A stretch of DNA of 11,528 bases from Planctomycetota bacterium. GTDB lineage: Bacteria > Planctomycetota > Planctomycetia > Pirellulales > Thermoguttaceae. The stretch spans positions 1 to 11,528 of the forward strand of contig JABMRP010001070.1 of NCBI GenBank assembly GCA_013202535.1, in the 5' to 3' direction. Of this stretch, positions 1 through 6,049 are shown piece by piece. Position 1 is the first letter of the stretch. Every line of letters begins with the position of its first letter. A program made the translations under genes and the position numbers. The notes under the pieces were generated by a model. It was given only the letters and a program-made list of their open reading frames with translations, had not been told where the DNA came from and did no database searches.

Positions 1-2
1 AC

Positions 3-1400
3 GGCATGCTCGTCTACACGCGTTGGGATTACGTCGACCGCGATACGAACATCGCCCATCACCTGTGGCTTTCGTATCCGGACGGCCGCGACCCGCGTTC
101 GTATCACGGCAACTATCCCGAGCGTCGCGAGAGCCGTCCCTGGATGGAGATGGACATCCGCGCAATCCCCGGTTCGCACAAATACGTCGCCGTGACCGGT
201 GCCCATCACGGCCACGCCTTCGGGTCGCTGGTGATGATCGATCAGCGGTTGGAAGACGACGGGGCCTGTTCACAGATCACGCGGCTGACGCCCGACGTGC
301 CGTTTGCCGAATCCGAAGGACGCCCGATTCCCGCGCACATGGTCTACGGCACCCCATGGCCGCTGAGCGAGAAAGACTATCTGTGCGTGTACGACCCCAA
401 CGCCAACAACCGGGGGATTTACTGGATCGATAGCGACGGCAACCGGGAGCTGATCTACCGCGACACGTCGATCTCGTGTCTCAGCCCGATGCCGTTGCGG
501 GCGCGTCCCATGCCGCCGGTCATCCCCGAGGCGACCACGCAAACGCTGGCCGCCCGGGAAGCCGCGGGTGGTGATCGACCGGCCACGATCTCGGTGGTCA
601 ACGTCTACGACAGCGATTTCCAATGGCCGGCGGAAACGAAGGTCACCGATCTGCGGATCATCCAGGTCTTGCCCAAGTCGACCGCGCCGCCCAATCAGCC
701 GCGCGTTGGCGTGGCCAACCAGACCAACGCCCGGGCCGTGTTGGGCACCGTGCCGGTCGAGGCCGACGGGAGCGCCCACTTCGAGGCGCCGGTCGGCAAG
801 GCATTGTACTTCCAGGCGTTGGATTCCCAGGGGCTGGCCGTGCAGTCGATGCGTAGCGCTACATACGTTCATCCCGGCGAGCAGCTCACCTGCCAAGGTT
901 GCCACGAACCCAAACGTCAGCAGACGCCGGCGCGCACGGCGATGCCGATGGCCATGCAGCGCCGCCCGTCGAAGATCTTGCCCGAGGTCGATGGCACCAA
1001 CCCGTTCAACTACGTGCGTCTGGTGCAGCCCGTGTTGGACCGCCACTGCGTGGGGTGTCACCGGGAGAAGAAGGCCGTCGATCTGTCCGGTACCATCGAC
1101 GGCAACTTTACGCGATCGTACAACGCCCTGGCCGCCAACTACGGCTTTTACTTTCACGTAACCAACGGCTCGATCAACACGGGCGTCCACGGCGGCTCCC
1201 GCACGATCCCGGGCCAGTTCGGCGCCCGCGCCTCGAAGCTGCTGGAGTATCTCGACAAGCGACATCACGACGTGAAGCTACCGGCCGAAGACTACCACCG
1301 CCTCGTACTCTGGCTCGATTCCAACTCCGAGTTTCTCGGTGCTTACGAAGATGCGCCGGCTCAGGCACGCGGGGAGATTGTGAAGCCGTCGTTGGAGTAG
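3..1400 (+). CDS. HzsA-related diheme c-type cytochrome, C-terminal part (5' end outside the window)
   Basis: This is the C-terminal ~465 residues of a protein resembling the alpha subunit of hydrazine synthase. The frame is open to the left edge, and the ATG at 6 sits inside what reads as beta-propeller-like sequence, so the true start and any export signal lie upstream. Numbering from that ATG, two c-type heme sites are visible: CQGCH at 296-300 and CVGCH at 348-352. Between them is a ~50-residue linker. The C-terminal part carries further histidines (H384, H395, H420, H421) that could be distal heme ligands, and it ends before a LWLDSNSEFLGAYE segment typical of this group. In anammox HzsA a propeller is followed by a middle and a C-terminal heme domain, which matches this order. 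Non-anammox planctomycetes carry many paralogues of unknown substrate, so a periplasmic redox role is inferred and hydrazine synthesis is not implied. Confidence 0.8.
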   Translation, partial: GMLVYTRWDYVDRDTNIAHHLWLSYPDGRDPRSYHGNYPERRESRPWMEMDIRAIPGSHKYVAVTGAHHGHAFGSLVMIDQRLEDDGACSQITRLTPDVPFAESEGRPIPAHMVYGTPWPLSEKDYLCVYDPNANNRGIYWIDSDGNRELIYRDTSISCLSPMPLRARPMPPVIPEATTQTLAAREAAGGDRPATISVVNVYDSDFQWPAETKVTDLRIIQVLPKSTAPPNQPRVGVANQTNARAVLGTVPVEADGSAHFEAPVGKALYFQALDSQGLAVQSMRSATYVHPGEQLTCQGCHEPKRQQTPARTAMPMAMQRRPSKILPEVDGTNPFNYVRLVQPVLDRHCVGCHREKKAVDLSGTIDGNFTRSYNALAANYGFYFHVTNGSINTGVHGGSRTIPGQFGARASKLLEYLDKRHHDVKLPAEDYHRLVLWLDSNSEFLGAYEDAPAQARGEIVKPSLE

Positions 1401-1429
1401 CACGAAACACAAGATGACAGGTTAGGTGC

Positions 1430-1448
1430 CACTGGCGTCCCGCCAGTG
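1430..1448. terminator. Perfect hairpin after the cytochrome gene (terminator-like or dispersed repeat)
   Basis: CACTGGCG, a 3-base loop TCC, then CGCCAGTG form a perfect 8-bp stem 29 bp after the cytochrome stop. No run of T follows on either strand, so this is not a textbook intrinsic terminator. It may stabilise an mRNA 3' end or be one copy of a dispersed palindrome. The rest of the 1401-1591 spacer shows no convincing promoter hexamers. Confidence 0.45.
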
Positions 1449-1591
1449 CTTCCTGAACTCGTAGCTTGCACCTTACTCAGCCAAGACAAGCCCCCAGCGG
1501 CAATCGACTCCGCAGCGGGGGATGGACATGGTGTACACTGCCGGGCGCGGTGGTGTGGGGTTGTGGTTCATTGTGCGAAAGGGGGTGTACG

Positions 1592-4060
1592 ATGGGGCGA
1601 GCGAGAATTGTTCTGGCTGGCTTGGTGGCGGTCATCCTGGTGGCCCCCATGGCGACGGTGGGGGGAGTTCGCACCTGGACCGACGTCACGGGAAACTTCA
1701 CCGTGGAGGCTGAACTACACAAGGTCGAGGCCGACCGGGTACATCTCAAGCGGGCCACCGACGGCAAAGTCGTCGTCGTGCCCCTTGACCGCCTGAGCCA
1801 CGGTGATCGACGCTACCTCGCGGTACGGCCAGATGCACAACGGCAGGGGCCTCCCGCGGCTGACGGTCACGGTAACCTATCACCCAATTCCGGGGAAGAT
1901 GAAATCGACCGACTACCCAAGTCGGTTGAGGATCTGCTACACGATCTCAGGACGCGCGGTATCACCGTAAAGGGCCACCGTCGCGACGAGCCAAATGAAA
2001 CGTATGCCGCTCTGGTGGCGATGGGACGTCCCATCGTCCCCCGGCTCTGTGAAGTACTGCGAGACAGGAACGGCTATCGTTTGTATGGCCGCAGCACCAT
2101 CGTCAAGGTTCTGGGTGAGATTGGGGACCCCAGAGCTGCCAGCGCGTTGATCGAGGTGGTCGCGGATCCGGAGAGCCCCTACGTTGGGCCGGCACTCAAG
2201 GAGGTCGGCTGCGAGAATATCGAACCGCTGATTGAACAACTCGAAACGTGCGACCCGCAATTCCGGTGGAAGGTCAAGTCGGCTATCTCTTCCTTGAACC
2301 ATCCGCGGACATTCGAGTTGTTTTCGGAAATGTACCGGAAAGCACGGAACCCTCATGACCGTGCGGACGCGGCGATCAGGATGGCCATGACTGGCGATGC
2401 CCGCGCGGTCGAACCCTTGATCGAGACGATCGAAGCGATCGAAACAATCGAAGATAACCACACAAGGAACGACATATCGAGTATGGCCCGCGCCCTGGGA
2501 AAATTCGGCGATCCACGGGCCGTGGAGCCGCTCCTGGCGATCATGAAGCGGGACCCTGTGAAATTGGGCCCGCTTGTCGATCAGACGTTGGGGGATCTGA
2601 AAGACGAGCGGGCTGTCGAGCCGCTCTTGGAAATGGTCGACAAGCTGCGCTACGACAGGGCCAGAGACGCTATCAAAGCCCTGGCCAAGATCGGCGGAGA
2701 GAAGGCGGCGATCGGACTACTTCAGCGCCGCAAGGCGTTTTGCGGGCTTTCGGAGGCGGAGTTGCGCGAAGCCGGGCTTGTGGCAGTCCAAGTCTATCGT
2801 CGGGGAAGAGCGCTGGAGAAAGCGCTGGCGGCAATGGGCCCGTCGGCCGCGGGACCGCTATTGGCTGAGTTTCAGGACGCCCAGTCCCCGATCCGCATTG
2901 AGGTCCTTCGTCTGCTGGGCGAAACTGGAGACCCCCGGGCTTTCGAGCCGCTGGTGGCCGCAGTGGACAACGACAAACTTCGCTCCGAGGCGATCGACGC
3001 GTTGGGCTGTCTCGGCGACCCGAGGGCCGAGGAGACACTCGCTAGATTCCTTGAGGACGACGACTTGGTCTCCGACGCCGCCCAGGCCCTGGCGTCCCTC
3101 GATCCGCCCGCGTACGACCGGCTCTACAAGGCCCTGAAGCACGAGAACTGGACCGTTCGCCTGGTAGCCGCGCGGGTGTTGGCCAGGAAGCACGATCCGG
3201 AGACGCTCGATACTCTGATTGAGTTGTACCCGTGGGATGATGTCCAGGATCAAGACTCGCTCAGCCAGCAGGACCAGGTACGCGAATGTATTCTCTGGAC
3301 ATTCGTTACATCAAGCACCAGTGAACATGTGCCTTTCCTGGTCGAAGCATTCAAAGACGGGGGGACAGATAATCGCCAATTCATCGTGTGGCTGGGCATG
3401 GTCGGCGATCCACGCGCCGTGCCCGCTTTGATTGAAGTGCTAAACGACCCGAGCAAGGGGAGTGTCCGTGAGGCAGTGGAAGCCCTGGGCAAGATCAGCG
3501 ACGCGCGGGCGGTGGGGCCGCTGGTGGAAGTCCTCGCCCGGTGGGATCAGCAGATCACTTACTCCGCACGCACGGTCAAGCGGCGGCGGAGAACCTTCTG
3601 GGACCACAACGCCGTCGAGGACGCCCTATACAAGATCGGCGGGCCGTCGGTTCGGCCGCTGTTACGCGAGTTGCAGGGCACGCGCGAAAACGCCCGTTGC
3701 GGAGCGATCCGGGTGCTCGGCCGGCTGCGCGATCGTCGGGCCGTCGAGCCGCTGCTCCGGGCGCTAAACGACATGGACATAGAGATTCGCATCCTGGCCG
3801 CCGCATCGCTGGCACAGATCGGCGATCCGCGTGCGGTCCGGCCGCTTCTCGATATGGCGGCCGAGGAACTGAAAGACGGCCAGTCGTCCGCCGCGGACAC
3901 CGCCCTTTGGGCCCTCGGCCTGAATGCCATCGACCCACTGATCTTGGCGCTGGACGACAACGACGAGAAGATCCGCCAGCACGCAACTCAGGCCCTTCGG
4001 GAGATTGGCACCCGGCGCGCGATGGATGCGGTCATGCCCCCTCCCGTGATGCTTCCCTGA
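1592..4060 (+). CDS. Exported SHD1-domain HEAT-repeat protein
   Basis: The start at 1592 is chosen because AAAGGGGG (1578-1585) lies 6 bp upstream and the protein then opens with a signal-like segment (MGRAR, then a hydrophobic stretch to about residue 20). A longer in-frame start at 1466 would add 42 residues that look non-coding and bury that signal. Residues ~27-77 form an SHD1 (SLA1 homology domain 1) module, with RTWTDVTGNFTVEAEL near its start and VPLDRLSHGDRRYL at its end; planctomycetes commonly place this domain next to a signal peptide. After a polar linker (~78-110), residues ~135-815 are HEAT/PBS-lyase-like repeats. At least eleven copies of a GDPRAVEPLL-type motif occur, near 178, 268, 306, 337, 446, 475, 605, 636, 713 and 744, with a degenerate last one near 806. 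A basic insertion (KRRRR, 663-667) interrupts the array. Role is probably an extracytoplasmic protein-binding scaffold; the partner is unknown. Length 822 residues. Confidence 0.82.
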   Translation: MGRARIVLAGLVAVILVAPMATVGGVRTWTDVTGNFTVEAELHKVEADRVHLKRATDGKVVVVPLDRLSHGDRRYLAVRPDAQRQGPPAADGHGNLSPNSGEDEIDRLPKSVEDLLHDLRTRGITVKGHRRDEPNETYAALVAMGRPIVPRLCEVLRDRNGYRLYGRSTIVKVLGEIGDPRAASALIEVVADPESPYVGPALKEVGCENIEPLIEQLETCDPQFRWKVKSAISSLNHPRTFELFSEMYRKARNPHDRADAAIRMAMTGDARAVEPLIETIEAIETIEDNHTRNDISSMARALGKFGDPRAVEPLLAIMKRDPVKLGPLVDQTLGDLKDERAVEPLLEMVDKLRYDRARDAIKALAKIGGEKAAIGLLQRRKAFCGLSEAELREAGLVAVQVYRRGRALEKALAAMGPSAAGPLLAEFQDAQSPIRIEVLRLLGETGDPRAFEPLVAAVDNDKLRSEAIDALGCLGDPRAEETLARFLEDDDLVSDAAQALASLDPPAYDRLYKALKHENWTVRLVAARVLARKHDPETLDTLIELYPWDDVQDQDSLSQQDQVRECILWTFVTSSTSEHVPFLVEAFKDGGTDNRQFIVWLGMVGDPRAVPALIEVLNDPSKGSVREAVEALGKISDARAVGPLVEVLARWDQQITYSARTVKRRRRTFWDHNAVEDALYKIGGPSVRPLLRELQGTRENARCGAIRVLGRLRDRRAVEPLLRALNDMDIEIRILAAASLAQIGDPRAVRPLLDMAAEELKDGQSSAADTALWALGLNAIDPLILALDDNDEKIRQHATQALREIGTRRAMDAVMPPPVMLP
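2419..2454 (+). repeat. Four tandem 9-bp units inside the HEAT array
   Basis: Four near-identical 9-mers follow each other: GATCGAGAC, GATCGAAGC, GATCGAAAC and AATCGAAGA. They encode a three-residue periodicity, I-E-T, I-E-A, I-E-T, I-E-D (residues ~277-288), lengthening the second helix of one HEAT repeat. Reading frame is preserved, so copy-number changes would not disrupt the protein. Confidence 0.85.
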
Positions 4061-4138
4061 CCCGCTCGTGCGGTGTTGTCTACCGGAGAGACGAAACGAT
4101 TTGGGAGGCATCACATGCGTCGCCACAAGGCGTGAAGT

Positions 4139-4202
4139 AGCATGGCCCCCCGGCCGTGTCGTGGCGAGTGAAGGGTTTGGCACGGGCCGGGGGCCCATGC
4201 CA
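4139..4202. repeat. Long imperfect GC-rich inverted repeat between convergent genes
   Basis: The left arm 4140-4158 (GCATGGCCCCCCGGCCGTG) pairs with the right arm 4181-4200 (CACGGGCCGGGGGCCCATGC). That gives about 18 base pairs with one C/C mismatch and one bulged G, closing a 22-base loop at 4159-4180. It sits between two genes that run towards each other, so a bidirectional transcription end is plausible, although no T-tract flanks it. The length and near-symmetry also suit a dispersed palindromic or MITE-like element. The adjoining 4061-4138 stretch contains no gene I can support. Confidence 0.7.
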
Positions 4203-4206
4203 CGTT

Positions 4207-4226
4207 GGCGGCGGGAAAGAGCCGCC
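4207..4226 (-). terminator. Short hairpin just past the stop of the 79-residue gene
   Basis: GGCGGC (4207-4212) and GCCGCC (4221-4226) form a 6-bp all-GC stem with an 8-base loop. On the minus strand it begins 4 bp after the TAA stop at 4231-4233. No U-rich tail follows, so termination is only a possibility. Confidence 0.35.
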
Positions 4227-4230
4227 TCCG

Positions 4231-4470
4231 TTACCCCTCTAGGAACAGCCCCAACTCCACGGCCTTGTCCGTGAGTGCTTCTTTGCAGGCGGCGCGAAGT
4301 CGTGGGTCGATACTGATCACCGAGCCGTAGTCGAGATTATCAATCTTTTGACTGACAATGCGTATTTGATCGGCTCGACTCATTTCCAGCAAGTCGTCGG
4401 TGAATACCTCTTTCAGGCATCGCTCTACCTTCTTCCTGATATTCTCTTGTCGTTCATCTTTAGTCGTCAC
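4231..4470 (-). CDS. Small hypothetical protein (79 aa), GTG start
   Basis: I do not recognise this protein. It is supported as a gene by a GGGGAG Shine-Dalgarno sequence (complement of 4478-4483) about 7 bp before the GTG start at 4470. It also has a clean stop and a balanced composition. The first ~25 residues are charged and probably helical (MTTKDERQENIRKKVERCLKE). The middle has a VSQKIDNLDYGSVISIDPRL segment, and the C-terminal third looks helical (ACKEALTDKAVELGLFLEG). There is no signal peptide or membrane segment, so it should be cytoplasmic. It lies 81 bp downstream of the VWA gene on the same strand and may share its transcript. Hand-counted GC over 4321-4440 is about 47%, lower than the strongly GC-rich genes around it, which could reflect transfer or relaxed selection. 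Confidence 0.65.
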   Translation of the reverse strand: MTTKDERQENIRKKVERCLKEVFTDDLLEMSRADQIRIVSQKIDNLDYGSVISIDPRLRAACKEALTDKAVELGLFLEG

Positions 4471-4504
4471 GTTCTTACTCCCCTGATTCCGTGTGAAGTT
4501 CTCC

Positions 4505-4531
4505 GGTCTACTTCGCCTCTATCAGTAGACC
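4505..4531. repeat. Hairpin between the VWA gene and the 79-aa gene
   Basis: GGTCTACT (4505-4512) and AGTAGACC (4524-4531) form a perfect 8-bp stem with an 11-base loop. It sits in the 81-bp gap between the VWA stop and the small gene's ribosome binding site. On the minus strand no U-run follows the stem, so partial attenuation, RNA processing or mRNA stabilisation between the two genes are all possible. Confidence 0.5.
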
Positions 4532-4551
4532 TAACCCCTTTCCCCTAACGA

Positions 4552-5733
4552 TCATTTCTTCTTCCCGCCGCCTTTGCCCTTACCGCCCCCCTTGCCCGGC
4601 TTCTTCGCCGCTGGTTTCTTTACCGGCAGAGCGGTGCCCCATACGGGGCCGCGAGTCTTGTGAAGGGGGCGGCTTACTCGCTGGGCGAGTTGGTTCCAGC
4701 GGGGATTGACCGGCACGAAGCGATACGTGCCGTGGTGCTTCTTGGCGATCGATTGGAGTACCTGCCCGTCTTGCGGCTTGACCTGGATGCCGATCGTGTG
4801 GATGGGGATTTGATTGCCCTGGAGCTTCATCAGAAACTGGTGCGTGTCGTCGGTAAAGGCGCCGTCGGTGAGGATGTAGACGGCGTCGGGGTGTTGGGCC
4901 AGGGCCCGTTGGACCGACTTTTTCGCGTTGGTTTTCAATACCAGATGGACCGACCGCATCCAGGTCATCAGGTGATACTTGTTTCCCTGGGTGGCCCGAA
5001 CCAGATCCTCCGCCGGGGTGGGGTAGAAGAGCGGATAGGCCGTGTCGCTGAAGAAGTAAACGTAGAACGATTGCTGGTCGTTTAGCTTGCTGACCGATTG
5101 AAACAGTTCAGCACACACGGCCTCGAACTGCCCGCCTTGCATGCTCAGCGAATTGTCGACGATGTAGATGAACCGCTTGCCGCGGGCCTTCACTCCGTAA
5201 AACATCGCTCCGCCGAGACCGTCGCCGATCGATCCCAACCCGTCGCCCTCATCGCCAAACGGCAGGCCGATGTCGTCGAGTAGCGAGGAATGGGCCATTG
5301 CGTCGGCTTCCATGGCGTTGGGCTCGGTGACCAAATCGCCGAAGTCGGCCATGCCCAGATCGTCGATCACCTCCGGCAGCGCCTCGGCCGGGGACAACTC
5401 GACCGCATCGAGGTCGCCCAGCCGATCCAAATCCTCCATGTCGGCCTCGATGTCGTCGGCGGTGGCCGTCAGCGACATGGCCGCGGAATCGTCGCTGGGA
5501 ATCGAGAACGTAATCAGAGCCAAGATGAGAAGGAGGAGTCCGTGGACCATCGCGCTGGTCAGCCAACTCGACGAGCCGCGTAGGAATCCAGCCGGTTGGA
5601 GATCGGATTCGTCCTCCGGCTCAGGCCGTGACGGCGAAGGAGAAGGTGAGGGCGTGTCGACGGGAAGCGGGCGAGCGCGGACGAGTGGGTCCGCCGGTGA
5701 CGCGTCGATTTTTCCCGAACTGGCGTTGCTCAT
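4552..5733 (-). CDS. Membrane-anchored VWA-domain protein with Lys/Gly-rich tail
   Basis: The ATG at 5733 is preferred over an in-frame GTG at 5817, because a TATAAT box at 5793-5788 would place the transcript start downstream of that GTG. Length is then 393 residues. Residues 1-56 are polar, with a Pro/Ser stretch (PSPSPSPSRPEPE, 28-40). One transmembrane helix follows (~57-78, SSWLTSAMVHGLLLLILALI). Next come a strongly acidic linker (~81-145) and a Gly-rich hinge (~155-176). The von Willebrand factor A domain spans ~181-345. Its MIDAS-type metal site is visible as DNSLS (193-197), with a later TDG (289-291). The C-terminus (372-393) is almost only Lys, Gly, Ala and Pro. The topology suggests a cytoplasmic N-terminus and an extracytoplasmic VWA domain that binds a metal-dependent protein partner. 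The partner is unknown; the small gene downstream is the only local candidate. Confidence 0.82.
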   Translation of the reverse strand: MSNASSGKIDASPADPLVRARPLPVDTPSPSPSPSRPEPEDESDLQPAGFLRGSSSWLTSAMVHGLLLLILALITFSIPSDDSAAMSLTATADDIEADMEDLDRLGDLDAVELSPAEALPEVIDDLGMADFGDLVTEPNAMEADAMAHSSLLDDIGLPFGDEGDGLGSIGDGLGGAMFYGVKARGKRFIYIVDNSLSMQGGQFEAVCAELFQSVSKLNDQQSFYVYFFSDTAYPLFYPTPAEDLVRATQGNKYHLMTWMRSVHLVLKTNAKKSVQRALAQHPDAVYILTDGAFTDDTHQFLMKLQGNQIPIHTIGIQVKPQDGQVLQSIAKKHHGTYRFVPVNPRWNQLAQRVSRPLHKTRGPVWGTALPVKKPAAKKPGKGGGKGKGGGKKK

Positions 5734-5787
5734 GCCGACGTCCCGTGCGAAGTGTCGCTTACGTCGATCCGATCGTCCGATGCCCCC

Positions 5788-5816
5788 ATTATAACGGAAG
5801 TCCCCTCTCGTTCCCA
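5788..5816 (-). promoter_or_regulatory. Candidate sigma70-type promoter of the VWA gene
   Basis: On the minus strand a perfect TATAAT lies at 5793-5788. The hexamer 17 bp upstream is TGGGAA (5816-5811), a weak -35. Transcription would begin near 5781, leaving a leader of about 48 bases before the ATG at 5733. The -35 overlaps the hairpin at 5810-5833. Confidence 0.5.
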
Positions 5817-5833
5817 CGCTTGGGCATGGGAAC
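5810..5833. repeat. REP-like GTTCCCACGC hairpin
   Basis: GTTCCCACGC (5810-5819), loop TTGG, then GCATGGGAAC (5824-5833) pair over 10 bp, with one G-T wobble. The arm resembles the widely dispersed bacterial GTTCCCACGC/GCGTGGGAAC palindrome, so this is probably one copy of an interspersed repeat. Confidence 0.6.
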
Positions 5834-5868
5834 GCGACGCAGTGAGGCTTCTGCGCCGCCTATGGCTG

Positions 5869-5898
5869 TCGGGCTATTGTCGTACAGCCCGAAAGGGC
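5869..5898. repeat. Two overlapping, mutually exclusive hairpins
   Basis: TCGGGCT (5869-5875) can pair with AGCCCGA (5886-5892) around a 10-base loop. Alternatively GCCC (5887-5890) and GGGC (5895-5898) close a GAAA tetraloop. The two structures share bases and cannot form together. They lie between the divergent VWA and TetR genes, more than 60 bp from either core promoter. The remainder of 5834-5960 holds nothing else I can name. Confidence 0.45.
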
Positions 5899-5960
5899 GG
5901 TATCTCTGGACCATTCCGCCGCATTCTTTCGCCAAATAGCCCGGATTAGCAAGGAATCGC

Positions 5961-5989
5961 TTGTCAATCAAACATTTGTTTCATATACT
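5961..5989 (+). promoter_or_regulatory. Strong sigma70-type promoter of the efflux operon
   Basis: TTGTCA (5961-5966) and TATACT (5984-5989) are separated by exactly 17 bp; each matches five of six consensus bases. The expected start of transcription is near 5996, giving a leader of about 54 bases before the TetR ATG at 6050. This is the best promoter in the window. Confidence 0.7.
5970..5981. promoter_or_regulatory. Secondary palindrome in the promoter spacer
   Basis: AAACA, TT, TGTTT form a 12-bp near-perfect palindrome wholly inside the -35/-10 spacer. Its outer AAAC/GTTT bases are the same as those of the larger palindrome at 5995-6012, but the spacing differs. It could be a second or weaker operator. 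Confidence 0.4.
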
Positions 5990-5994
5990 AGTTT

Positions 5995-6012
5995 GAAACG
6001 AACGTTCGTTTC
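5995..6012. promoter_or_regulatory. Perfect 18-bp palindromic operator at +1, likely for the adjacent TetR repressor
   Basis: GAAACGAACGTTCGTTTC is its own reverse complement over all 18 bases. It starts at the predicted transcription start and lies 38 bp before the TetR ATG. TetR-family dimers typically bind such palindromes beside their own gene, and a bound repressor here would block initiation of the whole operon. Confidence 0.7.
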
Positions 6013-6049
6013 CGGTGCTGTTGTAACCGTGGAAATTCGGGGCGGGACC

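Noticed and set aside
270..1268. 332-codon minus-strand frame opposite the cytochrome gene.
   Set aside because: Its composition is arginine/valine/histidine-rich and featureless, while the opposite strand encodes clear CxxCH heme motifs.
3..1400. Anammox hydrazine synthase.
   Set aside because: Only one related subunit is seen, no other anammox genes are near, and paralogues occur in non-anammox planctomycetes.
1466..1591. Upstream ATG for the SHD1/HEAT protein.
   Set aside because: It adds 42 Cys/Trp/Gly-rich residues with no family resemblance, and the downstream ATG has a good ribosome binding site and a signal-like sequence.
1592..4060. Phycobilisome lyase function suggested by PBS-lyase-like HEAT repeats.
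   Set aside because: The repeat name reflects sequence type only; there is no phycobilisome context, and the protein appears exported.
4231..5733. Toxin-antitoxin or phage-defence pair made of the VWA protein and the 79-residue protein.
   Set aside because: No toxin, nuclease, AAA+ ATPase or DNA-binding motif is visible, and the 81-bp gap is longer than usual for such pairs.
5734..5817. Upstream GTG start for the VWA protein.
   Set aside because: The TATAAT box at 5793-5788 lies inside this extension, and the added 28 residues show no recognisable feature.
5993..6049. Upstream TTG start for the TetR repressor.
   Set aside because: It would lie before the predicted transcription start, and the added residues come from the operator region rather than TetR-like sequence.
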